Of a stretch of DNA of 64,000 bases, positions 53,213 through 60,968 are shown piece by piece (the first letter of the stretch is position 1; each line of letters opens with the position of its first letter). The DNA lies in NCBI GenBank assembly GCA_910585345.1, contig CAJUDS010000003.1:62001-126000 (forward strand), read 5' to 3'. The notes under the pieces are model-generated. The model was not told the DNA's origin. It saw only the letters and a program-made list of their open reading frames with translations, and did no database searches. This DNA comes from an uncultured Lachnospiraceae bacterium. Lineage in GTDB: Bacteria; Bacillota; Clostridia; Lachnospirales; Lachnospiraceae. A program made the translations under genes and the position numbers.

Positions 53213-54064
53213 ATGAAACCCGGATTGTTTTATCTGTTTCCAAATGAAAATTTTCTTGACCTGAACCCTTACCAGTGCGGATATGCAGACAATATAGCCG
53301 GAGCTTCTTTCGGGCCGTGCACGAGGAATCATTATCTCTTCCACTATGTCATTTCCGGTTCCGGAAGGCTTGCCGCCGATGATGAAAACGGGGTGGAGCA
53401 CAACTTCCACATCCACAGCGGACAGGGCTTTATGATATTTCCGTTTCAGGTGACAACTTACTACACAGGTAAAGAGCACCCGTGGGAATACGTGTGGATC
53501 GAATTTGACGGCGTCTATGCCGCCAGTATTGTCGAGAAGGCAGGACTGTCCATCGCCTCTCCCATCTATAAGCCTTCAGACAAAGTAATCGCCAATACGC
53601 TGATGGAGACACTGATGGATATGGCGCGCGAGTGTGACCGCACGCCGTATTATAAGATTTCAAAGCTATACCTTTTTGCAGACTGTCTGATCCGCGCGGC
53701 CGGGAATACGTACGCCGCCCTTCACTCGGACGGGAGCCTGTCGGACTACTATCTGCAGACGGCATTCCTTTATATTGAAAAGAATTTTATGAATGATATC
53801 TCTGTGAAATCCATTGCCGCCCGGTGCAACATCCACAGGAACCAGCTTCTGAAGCTGTTTAAAGAGCGAATCGGACAGGGTCCGCAGGAATATCTGATCA
53901 AATACCGGATGTCAAGAGCAGCGCAGCTTCTTCTCACCACGCAGCTCGCTATAGGAGAAATCGCGGCGGCTGTCGGGTACGCAAACCAGCTCCATTTTTC
54001 ACGGGCGTTTAAGAATGTATATGGAAGATCACCGAAATACTTCAGAGAGGAAAAGCAGGTGTGA
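53213..54064 (+). CDS. AraC-family regulator of the alpha-galactoside operon (MsmR/RafR-like)
   Basis: The 283-residue protein has a cupin-like sensor half (CTRNHYLFHYVISGSGRLAA, GQGFMIFPFQVTTYYTG) and a C-terminal AraC domain with ISVKSIAARCNIHRNQLLKL and LAIGEIAAAVGYANQLHFSR. It is divergent from the binding-protein, permease and GH36 genes, and a perfect inverted-repeat operator lies between. This is the MsmR/RafR arrangement. The ATG at 53213 has GAAAAGGAGGGC upstream. The inducer is probably an alpha-galactoside, by inference from its neighbours. Confidence 0.92.
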   Translation: MKPGLFYLFPNENFLDLNPYQCGYADNIAGASFGPCTRNHYLFHYVISGSGRLAADDENGVEHNFHIHSGQGFMIFPFQVTTYYTGKEHPWEYVWIEFDGVYAASIVEKAGLSIASPIYKPSDKVIANTLMETLMDMARECDRTPYYKISKLYLFADCLIRAAGNTYAALHSDGSLSDYYLQTAFLYIEKNFMNDISVKSIAARCNIHRNQLLKLFKERIGQGPQEYLIKYRMSRAAQLLLTTQLAIGEIAAAVGYANQLHFSRAFKNVYGRSPKYFREEKQV

Positions 54065-54319
54065 CGTAACATATTATATTGCAAATGACACCAGTACAAC
54101 ATAAACTAAGTTCCTGGTAGATTCGTTTTCAGTGAATCTTACTTTATCAACGTTTGTGGTTATGCTTATAAGTCAAAAACTTATGATTCGTTATACCGGA
54201 AACGGTTTGGAAAGGACTTTTTCATCAAATTCACAGAAAATTTACAATGTCAACGCCGAAGAGAACATGCAGATTTATGGCGCTGAAAAAGAAAAAGACA
54301 GACTCCTGATGTGACGCAT

Positions 54320-54352
54320 AAAAAAGGAGCCTGTCTGCCAGACTCCTTTTTC
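54320..54352. terminator. Bidirectional terminator between the AraC and DUF362 genes
   Basis: AAAAAGGAG (54321-54329) pairs with CTCCTTTTT (54343-54351), with an inner CTG/CAG pair. The rest of the 299-bp gap (54065-54319) shows no convincing gene. Confidence 0.7.
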
Positions 54353-54363
54353 CCGTACAAAGA

Positions 54364-55227
54364 TTAAACTGTAATCAGCTCATACTGGCGCGAACCATAG
54401 CCAAGCGCCTCAGCGACCTCTATCGTATGCACGCCGTTGCGTGACTCGATGCGTTCCAGCAGATGATCTCTGCCTGGATCGTCGGATGCATACACCAAAT
54501 CAAGACATGCCTGGTCGATGGCAACCGGGTCCGTAGAAGCCAGTATGCCGATATCGGCCATACAGGGATCTTCCGCTACCGCACAACAGTCACAGTCCAC
54601 CGACATGTTTTTCATAACATTTATATAGACGATATTCCCTTTGAAATACTCTACGACGGATAACGCGGCATCCGCCATCGCGCCCAGAAATGAATCGTGG
54701 TCCGACGTCCAGAAATTCTCCGGATTTCCTACGCCATGGATATAACCCTTTCCGTAGGAGGATGCCACACCGATGGAAAGCTGCTTCAGCGCACCGCCAT
54801 ATCCGCCCATCGGATGTCCCTTGAAATGGGAAAGCACCAGCATCGAATCATAGTTGGCAATATTCTTTCCCACATAGTTTTTCTTGATACATTTACCTCC
54901 CGGAATATCCAGTTCCAGATCCGGGCCTTCCCCGTCCAGCAGATCAACCTTAAAATTCCTGCTCCATCCATGCTTTTCCAGCGTCTGCAAATGTTTCTCC
55001 GTTGTATTTCTGGAGCCCTCATAGGCTGTATTACATTCTACTACCGTACCCTTTACATAATCCACCATCGGTTTGAAAAACTCTGGTTTCAGAAAGTTCT
55101 GATTTCCTTCTTCACCGGAATGCAGCTTTACCGCTACTTTTCCTCCCAGCACTTTTCCGGTGCGCTGGTATAACTCAACTAACTTTTCCGGCTCCATCTG
55201 CTTCGTAAAATATACCTTGGGTTTCAT
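54364..55227 (-). CDS. DUF362-domain protein
   Basis: The 287-residue protein starts KPKVYFTKQMEPEKLVELYQ and contains GGKVAVKLHSGEEGNQNFLK, MLVLSHFKGHPMGGYGGALK and ASTDPVAIDQACLDLVY, all characteristic of DUF362. The segment NMSVDCDCCAVAEDPCMADI has four cysteines that could hold iron-sulfur or zinc. The function of DUF362 proteins is not settled; some are annotated as ferredoxin-like. The ATG at 55227 has AAGGAGGCGGCA upstream; the open frame to 55326 lacks a site. It occupies the place where spoVAD would be expected. Confidence 0.85.
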   Translation of the reverse strand: MKPKVYFTKQMEPEKLVELYQRTGKVLGGKVAVKLHSGEEGNQNFLKPEFFKPMVDYVKGTVVECNTAYEGSRNTTEKHLQTLEKHGWSRNFKVDLLDGEGPDLELDIPGGKCIKKNYVGKNIANYDSMLVLSHFKGHPMGGYGGALKQLSIGVASSYGKGYIHGVGNPENFWTSDHDSFLGAMADAALSVVEYFKGNIVYINVMKNMSVDCDCCAVAEDPCMADIGILASTDPVAIDQACLDLVYASDDPGRDHLLERIESRNGVHTIEVAEALGYGSRQYELITV

Positions 55228-55332
55228 TGCCGCCTCCTTCTTTTCTACCGCAAACACGCGGTGCACAGTGGACAGTACTTGATTTTTCTTTGCGGCTATT
55301 ATATCATCCTTACAAATATTATGCAATTTATT

Positions 55333-55380
55333 TTATGCCGGGCAGTAACCGAAAAAACCGCTTCCCAATGTTCATTCATT
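55333..55380 (+). repeat. Family B repeat fragment downstream of spoVAC
   Basis: TTATGCCGGGCAGT and the following AACCG and TGTTCAT blocks match the 3' part of the copy at 28461-28530 and the sequence after it. Confidence 0.4.
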
Positions 55381-55414
55381 CGTTTGTCGTGAGTCTTTTG
55401 CACAAACAGCGCAT

Positions 55415-55873
55415 TCACACCAGTCCCCACATACCTCCCAGCCAATAGGCCGCGCCCAAAAGCCAGCTTGTAAAGATCCCATACAGGATGACGGGCCCGG
55501 CGATCGTAAAGATCTTGCAGCCGATACCGAACACCTGTCCCTCTTTTTTAAACTCAATCGCCGGCGCCGCCACAGAATTGGCAAAACCTGTAATCGGAAC
55601 CAGCGCCCCGGCGCCGCCCCATTTGGTGATCTGCGGATAAATATTGAAACCTGTCAGAATAACACTGCACAGTACAAGGAGCAATGAGCACCAGCTTCCC
55701 GCCGTCTGTTTGTCCATGCCAAGGCCGTTCATACAGTAATTGAGAATGCCTTGTCCGACCGTGCAGATAATGCCTCCCGTCACAAAGGCTTTTACCATTA
55801 AAATCCATAAATTATGGGTAGGCGTTACTTCCTTTACATATTGCTGATACTGTTTTTTCTTTTCCTCTTCCAT
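55415..55873 (-). CDS. spoVAC: Stage V sporulation protein AC
   Basis: SpoVAC is an inner-membrane channel component that moves dipicolinic acid into and out of the spore. The 152-residue protein starts EEEKKKQYQQYVKEVTPTHN and has TGGIICTVGQGILNYCMNGL, GAGALVPITGFANSVAAPAI and EFKKEGQVFGIGCKIFTIAG, diagnostic of the family. The ATG at 55873 has GGAGGATGATAAA upstream. It follows spoVAB by 4 bp. SpoVAD and SpoVAE genes, normally next, are absent here. Confidence 0.95.
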   Translation of the reverse strand: MEEEKKKQYQQYVKEVTPTHNLWILMVKAFVTGGIICTVGQGILNYCMNGLGMDKQTAGSWCSLLLVLCSVILTGFNIYPQITKWGGAGALVPITGFANSVAAPAIEFKKEGQVFGIGCKIFTIAGPVILYGIFTSWLLGAAYWLGGMWGLV

Positions 55874-55877
55874 TTTA

Positions 55878-56321
55878 TCATCCTCCGAATAAATACATCT
55901 TTTCATAAAAGTAGAGCAGAGAACCTGCCATCCTGCCAAGCGCCATGGCAAGCACCGCCACACCCAGACCATGGCGGAAACCAATCCGTCTGGCAAAAAT
56001 AGGTATACTGTCCAGCATTTCCGCAATTGCCATGGCAAGACAGCCAACAAAAATTCCCGCAAATCCGCCATAAAGCACAAGCAATACCTGTCCTGCTGCC
56101 ATTCCCCAATGCATCTGCGGCTCAAATACACTTACAATATCTCCCACAGCCGTTCCCAGAATTACCATCGTTTCATAGAGCATTACCTTTCGTCCGGTGT
56201 GTGTTCTGCCCGCAAAGCGGGGAATCAGCCCCACTGCCAGAAGGACTGTGAAAACGCCGCCTGCCGTAATCATTCCCGCACTGAAGCCGAACACTGCCAA
56301 AAATATCCTTCTAAGAAGCAT
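55878..56321 (-). CDS. spoVAB: Stage V sporulation protein AB
   Basis: The 147-residue protein has four to five hydrophobic segments, with FGFSAGMITAGGVFTVLLAV, GLIPRFAGRTHTGRKVMLYE and GFAGIFVGCLAMAIAEMLDS matching SpoVAB, part of the dipicolinate transport complex of the spore membrane. The ATG at 56321 lies inside the spoVAA end (11-bp overlap), so translation is coupled. Expression is expected in the forespore under sigma-G, but no such promoter was identified near spoVAA. Confidence 0.93.
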   Translation of the reverse strand: MLLRRIFLAVFGFSAGMITAGGVFTVLLAVGLIPRFAGRTHTGRKVMLYETMVILGTAVGDIVSVFEPQMHWGMAAGQVLLVLYGGFAGIFVGCLAMAIAEMLDSIPIFARRIGFRHGLGVAVLAMALGRMAGSLLYFYEKMYLFGG

Positions 56322-56940
56322 CAATCGTTTTTCCTTCCCTGTCTGCCGTCTCAATCAGCGTATCGTCCACATCCTTCTCATAAATCCTCATTTCCACTTC
56401 AATGGGCGTCGGATCCGTCGTAATACGCCTGCCTCCAATATGATTGAAGAACAAAGTAATGCCAATGACAAGCCCAAGGGAATATGCGATCTCCAATGCG
56501 GTAAAACCGCCCGACTTCTGCCCTGTCACCAACTCATAGATTCTGCTGAATACATCATGGATGCCAATGTCGTTATGAAACGCCATAATCGTAAAAGCAG
56601 TCCCGAAAAAGCTGATCATAGCCACAAACAACACCTTCAGCCATACGATCATTCCCTTTTTTTCCGGTATTTTTACAAACTTGATCAATGTGTCCATCTC
56701 GCCCACATTTTCTACCGTAATTCCCTTTTCCAGTCCCTGAATCAGCTCGATCAGCCTGAGATTACTGATCACCGCCCGCTTTTTTTCCCCTTCCCGAAAC
56801 TGGTATACCTTCAGGGCTTTTGTCTTTGCCAGCAGATGCGTATCGCTGCAGGCAGCGGAAGCAATATCTTTGAAAAATACTTCCTCCTTCTGCACTTCCG
56901 CATTCCGTTTCGGTTTGATATACACCACTTTATTATCCAT
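56311..56940 (-). CDS. spoVAA: Stage V sporulation protein AA
   Basis: The 209-residue protein starts MDNKVVYIKPKRNAEVQKEE, a SpoVAA-like beginning, with a soluble first half and two hydrophobic segments (VLFVAMISFFGTAFTIMAF and ALEIAYSLGLVIGITLFF). FFNHIGGRRITTDPTPIEVE is a family signature. It opens the spoVAA-AB-AC operon. In Bacillus this operon directly follows sigF; here a histidine phosphatase gene and its terminator lie between, so the linkage is conserved but separated. Confidence 0.93.
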   Translation of the reverse strand: MDNKVVYIKPKRNAEVQKEEVFFKDIASAACSDTHLLAKTKALKVYQFREGEKKRAVISNLRLIELIQGLEKGITVENVGEMDTLIKFVKIPEKKGMIVWLKVLFVAMISFFGTAFTIMAFHNDIGIHDVFSRIYELVTGQKSGGFTALEIAYSLGLVIGITLFFNHIGGRRITTDPTPIEVEMRIYEKDVDDTLIETADREGKTIDAS

Positions 56941-57006
56941 ACGTTCCGCTTCTTTTGCTTCCTTTTTGCCATTTAGTATGCTGGTATTTTCAAAAAATAT
57001 TCGTAT

Positions 57007-57055
57007 GAAAAAAAGACGGCGGCCTGCCCAATGCTTTCCATTGCAGCCTGCCGCC
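57007..57055 (-). terminator. Terminator after the phosphatase gene
   Basis: On the minus strand a long imperfect hairpin (GGCGGC to GCCGCC outer arms, CAATG/CATTG inner arms) is followed by GTCTTTTTTTC. Confidence 0.75.
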
Positions 57056-57131
57056 GGTATCTTTCCATTTTATTTATACTTTTTTCAAGGTATTGGGGAA
57101 AACGTCTCCTTCCTATGCGCCAGTATCTTCC

Positions 57132-57743
57132 TTACACCCGGTAATAAAGTCTGCCCTCTTCCACAATCTCCATCCGGCCGCCGCGCAGCTCTACAATCGT
57201 CACCGCACAGTTTTGCTGGGGAATGCCGTCCCAGAATGCTGACAACGGACGTTCCTCAATATAGCGGATAAAGCAGCGGATAAAAGCGCCATGAACCGCC
57301 AGCAGTACATTTTCACATGTATTCTGCAGCGGAAACAAAACTGACTCCGCAAAATCTCCCGCACGCCTGATCACCTGGGAAAAGTCTTCTCCGTCCTTTG
57401 CCCGGTAATCTCCCGGACTGCTGATAAAATTGTGCATCGGATTTTCCTCACAACAGGCGGCCTCCCGGATCAGCGTACCCTCATATCTGCCAAAGCTCAT
57501 CTCCCGCAGCCGTTCATCCACAATCACCGGAATATCCCTGTGCCGCTTCATGATTTCCGCTGTTTTTCGCGCACGCTGCAAAGGACTTGTATAAATTAAA
57601 TCAAAAGGTATATCCCGCATCGCCTCCGCTGTGATTTCCGCCAGCTCGATGCCATAGGCATTGAGAGGGATGTCCACGCCTCCCTGCATTCTGCCTTCCT
57701 TATTCCAATCCGTTTCTCCGTGTCTGATCAGATATATTTTCAT
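57132..57743 (-). CDS. Histidine phosphatase family protein (phosphoglycerate mutase-like)
   Basis: The 203-residue protein has the catalytic RHG motif in MKIYLIRHGETDWNKEGRMQ, the second-half arginine region YTSPLQRARKTAEIM, LREMSFGRYEG and the second histidine in NVLLAVHGAFIRCFI. This is the cobalamin-phosphatase/phosphoglycerate-mutase-like branch; the substrate cannot be told from sequence. The ATG at 57743 has TACAAAAGAGGAAGGCAT upstream. It lies 57 bp downstream of sigF and could be its last cotranscribed gene. Confidence 0.9.
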   Translation of the reverse strand: MKIYLIRHGETDWNKEGRMQGGVDIPLNAYGIELAEITAEAMRDIPFDLIYTSPLQRARKTAEIMKRHRDIPVIVDERLREMSFGRYEGTLIREAACCEENPMHNFISSPGDYRAKDGEDFSQVIRRAGDFAESVLFPLQNTCENVLLAVHGAFIRCFIRYIEERPLSAFWDGIPQQNCAVTIVELRGGRMEIVEEGRLYYRV

Positions 57744-57800
57744 ATGCCTTCCTCTTTTGTAGCGAACCGATATTCTTTTCTCATTGTACTGATTTTTATT

Positions 57801-58517
57801 TCATTTGGCAAGTCCGCGCATCCTAAGCAATATCCTTTTTTCCAGCCGGCTGACCTGGACCTGACTGATTCCCATCTGCTTTGCCACCTCCATCTGTGTC
57901 TTATCATCAAAGTACCTGAGCGCAATCAGTTTTTTCTCATCCTCCGTTAAGCCGGAAAGCAACTGTTCCAGCAGCATATGATTCAGCACTTTCTCATTTT
58001 CATCTTTGCCGGAAGGCAGCCTGTCAACCATATAAATCTCATTTCCATCGCTCTGGTACACGGATTTATAAATAGACTCCACCTCCACATTAGCCTCCAT
58101 AGCCGCCACGATATCTTCTACCGATATTCCGGTCATCTCGCTGATTTCCGAAATGGCAGCCTCTCTGCCAAGCTGTTTTGAAACCTGTTCCGCCGCCTGC
58201 CTGATTTTAAAACCGTTTTCTTTCAGTGTCCTTGATACCTTCACCATACCGTCGTCCCGCAGAAATCTTTTGATTTCACCCGCAATCATCGGAACTGCAT
58301 AAGTGGAAAATTTTACCTCATATGATAAATCAAATTTATCGATGGCCTTCATCAGACCGATGCTGCCGATCTGGAATAAATCCTCCGCATCATATCCCCT
58401 TCCCAGAAAACGTTTTACGATATGATGCACCAAACCCAGATTTTTCTCTACCAGTACTTCTCTTGCCTCCTTATCTCCGGCCTGTGCCTGTCTCAGCAGT
58501 ACTGCGGTCTCTTCCAT
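57801..58517 (-). CDS. sigF: RNA polymerase sigma-F factor
   Basis: Sigma-F is the first forespore-specific sigma factor, held inactive by SpoIIAB. The 238-residue protein has region 2 (AEDLFQIGSIGLMKAIDKFD, FSTYAVPMIAGEIKRFLRDD), region 3 (QLGREAAISEISEMTGISVE) and region 4 (TQMEVAKQMGISQVQVSRLE). The ATG at 58517 follows the spoIIAB stop by 3 bp, so translation is coupled. The order spoIIAA-spoIIAB-sigF is conserved in all spore formers. Confidence 0.96.
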   Translation of the reverse strand: MEETAVLLRQAQAGDKEAREVLVEKNLGLVHHIVKRFLGRGYDAEDLFQIGSIGLMKAIDKFDLSYEVKFSTYAVPMIAGEIKRFLRDDGMVKVSRTLKENGFKIRQAAEQVSKQLGREAAISEISEMTGISVEDIVAAMEANVEVESIYKSVYQSDGNEIYMVDRLPSGKDENEKVLNHMLLEQLLSGLTEDEKKLIALRYFDDKTQMEVAKQMGISQVQVSRLEKRILLRMRGLAK

Positions 58518-58520
58518 AGG

Positions 58521-58964
58521 CTATTCCTCATACAGCGCAATCGGCACACCCGACATCTTTTTTTTCATCGTGACGATCGTACCTTCGCCCGGTTTGGACT
58601 GTACCTGCAGATCATCCATGAAGGCTTCCATAAAGGAGAATCCCATGCCGGAACGGTCGAGCTCCGGCTTCGTCGTATAAAGGGGCTCCATCGCTTTCTC
58701 TACATTCTCAATCCCCTTACCCATATCCTGTATTTCAATATGTAACAAATCATCCCGCAGAATACAATGCAGGACGATTTTCCCTTCCGCCTCCTCATAG
58801 CCGTGAATAATGGCATTCGTTACCGCCTCGGAGACAGCGGTCTTTACATCCGCAATTTCTTCCAGCGTAGGGTTCAGCGGCGTGATAAAGGCCGCCACCG
58901 CGACTCTGGCAAATGCTTCATTGGTGGAAATAGCGTCAAATTCCATATAAATTTCGTTATTCAT
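58521..58964 (-). CDS. spoIIAB: Anti-sigma-F factor and SpoIIAA kinase
   Basis: SpoIIAB binds sigma-F and phosphorylates SpoIIAA. The GHKL-type ATP site has N box VKTAVSEAVTNAIIHGYEEA, G1 box IQDMGKGIENVEKAME and G2 box RSGMGFSFMEAFMDDLQV. Length (147) is standard. The ATG at 58964 has AGGAGGATACGG upstream, 14 bp after spoIIAA. Confidence 0.96.
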   Translation of the reverse strand: MNNEIYMEFDAISTNEAFARVAVAAFITPLNPTLEEIADVKTAVSEAVTNAIIHGYEEAEGKIVLHCILRDDLLHIEIQDMGKGIENVEKAMEPLYTTKPELDRSGMGFSFMEAFMDDLQVQSKPGEGTIVTMKKKMSGVPIALYEE

Positions 58965-58978
58965 CCGTATCCTCCTGT

Positions 58979-59287
58979 CTACTCTATAACGTTCAGAACT
59001 TTTTTCAGTCCTGATATCTGTATGATTCTTTTGATCTGCCTGTCCGCATTGACGGCATAGACTTTCCCGCCGAAACAGGAAATCTTTTTATAACGTCCCA
59101 CGACAACGCCTACGCCCGAACTGTCCATAAAACGCGTCTCTTCAAAATCAAAAACGATATTCTTAACCGGTTCTCTGAGAATCAGCAAATCCGCCTTTTC
59201 ACTCAAAATTTCCGCCTGATGATGATCCAGCTCTTTCGGCATCCGTATCATCAGATAATTTTCAATCATATGAAATCTTTCTTCCAT
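58979..59287 (-). CDS. spoIIAA: Anti-anti-sigma factor SpoIIAA
   Basis: SpoIIAA releases sigma-F when dephosphorylated. The STAS domain has the phosphorylated serine in ETRFMDSSGVGVVVGRYKKI, and the C-terminus ends IIQISGLKKVLNVIE. The 102-residue form starts at the ATG at 59287 behind AAGGAGGAAGTT; the frame is open to 59338 without a site. Only about 38 nt separate this ATG from an upstream terminator-like hairpin, and I could not find a clear sigma-H promoter there. Confidence 0.95.
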   Translation of the reverse strand: MEERFHMIENYLMIRMPKELDHHQAEILSEKADLLILREPVKNIVFDFEETRFMDSSGVGVVVGRYKKISCFGGKVYAVNADRQIKRIIQISGLKKVLNVIE

Positions 59288-59325
59288 AACTTCCTCCTTA
59301 TTTCCTTTTGGGCGCCCGTGCGCAT

Positions 59326-59358
59326 AAAAAAAGGACACCGCCCATCAGGGTTATGTCC
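59326..59358 (-). terminator. Terminator-like hairpin between the TPR gene and spoIIAA
   Basis: On the minus strand GGACA and TGTCC, with an inner CCC/GGG pair, are followed by a run of seven T (TGTCCTTTTTTT). Confidence 0.75.
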
Positions 59359-59385
59359 TCTTTCGTATCTTAACCGTTTCCGGCT

Positions 59386-60798
59386 TTATCCTGCGTTCAG
59401 ATTATTCAAATAGCTGCGCGATCTTCTTGCTTTTTCCGTTCCCGGAAATTTTTCCACCACAAGACTGTATACTTCGATCGCTTCTTCCCGATCGCCGTTC
59501 TGTCGGTAAGCGTTGCCCAGGTTATAGAGAATATCTCCGTTCTCCGCATCATACGATGCCGCCTTCAGAAAATCTGCGATCGCCTCCTCATACATTTCTT
59601 TCTGGTAGGAATCCATTCCCGATTTATAATAGGACTCGGCAATCGATGGACCCGCCTGGTCAAGCAATATCTTATACAATGACTGAAAATGCTCCGACTC
59701 CACTTCAGAAGCCCTTGCCGGATCGATCCTTTCCAACGACTGACCCACCCGGTCCGCATCCTGCGGATTCTCCATATACACGCTGACTGCCTGCAGCAGA
59801 TCGTCCACCACTTCCAGCGTTCCGTCCGTTCCCGCATAATTATCCAAATCCTGTTTCAGCTTTTCATTTTCTTCCGTGAGCCGTTTCGTCTCCTGCTCCA
59901 TCTCCTCAATGGCGCTTGTCTTTTTATCCAACTGTTCGCTGACGCTGCGCAGTTCATCCTGTGCCTCACTGTTGGAAGAGCTTACCCTTGCCGGAAGAAT
60001 CAGAAAACATGCCGCCGCTACGCCGATCGCAATGCCGATTCCAATATTCAGTACCGTGGAAACGCTTTTATTTTCCTTGTTGTTTATAGGCTGGATAATC
60101 GTCTCGTTACCGCTCTGGTACATAATCACGTCATCCGCAAGACTATTTTTCCTTTTTGCACCCGCTTTTGGATTTTCCGCCGTTTCCAGCATCGCCTCCA
60201 CTTCTTTGCGGTATCTGCGCGTAGTCGTATTGCCGGTGTCAATCCGGCTGCACTTATCTAACTCCTTTTTTGCTTTTTCCCATTCTTCCGCCTTCATATA
60301 CAGAAGCGCCAGAAGCTGGTGCGCCCTGATATATCTGGGGTTCAAAGACAATACTTTTTTTAACTGGATCACCGCCAGATCCAGGCTGTCCTGCTGACAG
60401 TATCCAAGCGCCAGATTATATTTTTTAATCGTCTGGTTAATGGTTTCCAACCGGCTGGGATTGTCCTGAATCATATTGATATAATCGTCCGCGATGTTCT
60501 TTTTGGAGCGCAGATTCTTACTGATGACCCACTCGCTCAGTCCCTTTACCACTTCGCCCATCTCAAAATACACAAGACCCAGCAGATTTCTTGCCTCTAC
60601 ATTATTCTTATTAAATTTTAAGCTTTGCCGCAAACTGGTAACCGCACCGGACAAGTCCCGCACACCTGCTTTCTCCAGTCCTTCATTATAGAAGAAATTG
60701 GAGGTAAACATAATCTTTTTATAAAGAGCCACATCCGCTCCGCAGCCCGTACAGAAATCTTTCTCCGATAACTGGCACCCGCAGTTATAACAAATCAT
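59386..60798 (-). CDS. Zinc-ribbon and TPR membrane protein
   Basis: The 470-residue protein begins with a zinc ribbon (ICYNCGCQLSEKDFCTGCGA). TPR helices follow (VEARNLLGLVYFEMGEVVKG, LALGYCQQDSLDLAVIQLKK), then a membrane segment (VLNIGIGIAIGVAAACFLIL), a coiled coil (EEMEQETKRLTEENEKLKQD) and more TPRs near the end (NGDILYNLGNAYRQNGDREE). The repeats after the membrane segment probably lie outside. It looks like a scaffold for protein-protein contacts; the partner is unknown. It ends just before the spoIIA operon and has its own terminator. Confidence 0.82.
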   Translation of the reverse strand: MICYNCGCQLSEKDFCTGCGADVALYKKIMFTSNFFYNEGLEKAGVRDLSGAVTSLRQSLKFNKNNVEARNLLGLVYFEMGEVVKGLSEWVISKNLRSKKNIADDYINMIQDNPSRLETINQTIKKYNLALGYCQQDSLDLAVIQLKKVLSLNPRYIRAHQLLALLYMKAEEWEKAKKELDKCSRIDTGNTTTRRYRKEVEAMLETAENPKAGAKRKNSLADDVIMYQSGNETIIQPINNKENKSVSTVLNIGIGIAIGVAAACFLILPARVSSSNSEAQDELRSVSEQLDKKTSAIEEMEQETKRLTEENEKLKQDLDNYAGTDGTLEVVDDLLQAVSVYMENPQDADRVGQSLERIDPARASEVESEHFQSLYKILLDQAGPSIAESYYKSGMDSYQKEMYEEAIADFLKAASYDAENGDILYNLGNAYRQNGDREEAIEVYSLVVEKFPGTEKARRSRSYLNNLNAG

Positions 60799-60812
60799 GC
60801 AGTACCTCTATT

Positions 60813-60968
60813 CTAATCTAATGCTCCATTTTCTACTTTAGCTTCCTTCATCATACCTACCAGTACATCAGCCACATCCGTAAGATCCTGATTGTAGATT
60901 GCGTCCTCGGCATCCTCTACTTCCAGACTGGGATGGAATTTTTTTAATTCCTCTTCAAAATTAATCAT
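60813..60968 (-). CDS. Small acidic protein overlapping the end of folC (51 residues)
   Basis: An ATG at 60968 lies inside the folC stop (ATGATTAA) and opens a 51-codon frame beginning MINFEEELKKFHPSLEVEDA, continuing EDAIYNQDLTDVADVLVGMM and ending near KVENGALD. It fills the gap between folC and the TPR gene exactly and has a protein-like, strongly acidic helical composition. Coupling to folC would explain the lack of a strong ribosome site. I do not recognise the family. Confidence 0.65.
   Translation of the reverse strand: MINFEEELKKFHPSLEVEDAEDAIYNQDLTDVADVLVGMMKEAKVENGALD

Noticed and set aside
54132..54314. 60-codon plus-strand ORF after the AraC gene
   Set aside because: No ribosome site, no recognisable motif, and it runs up to the terminator; composition looks like non-coding sequence.
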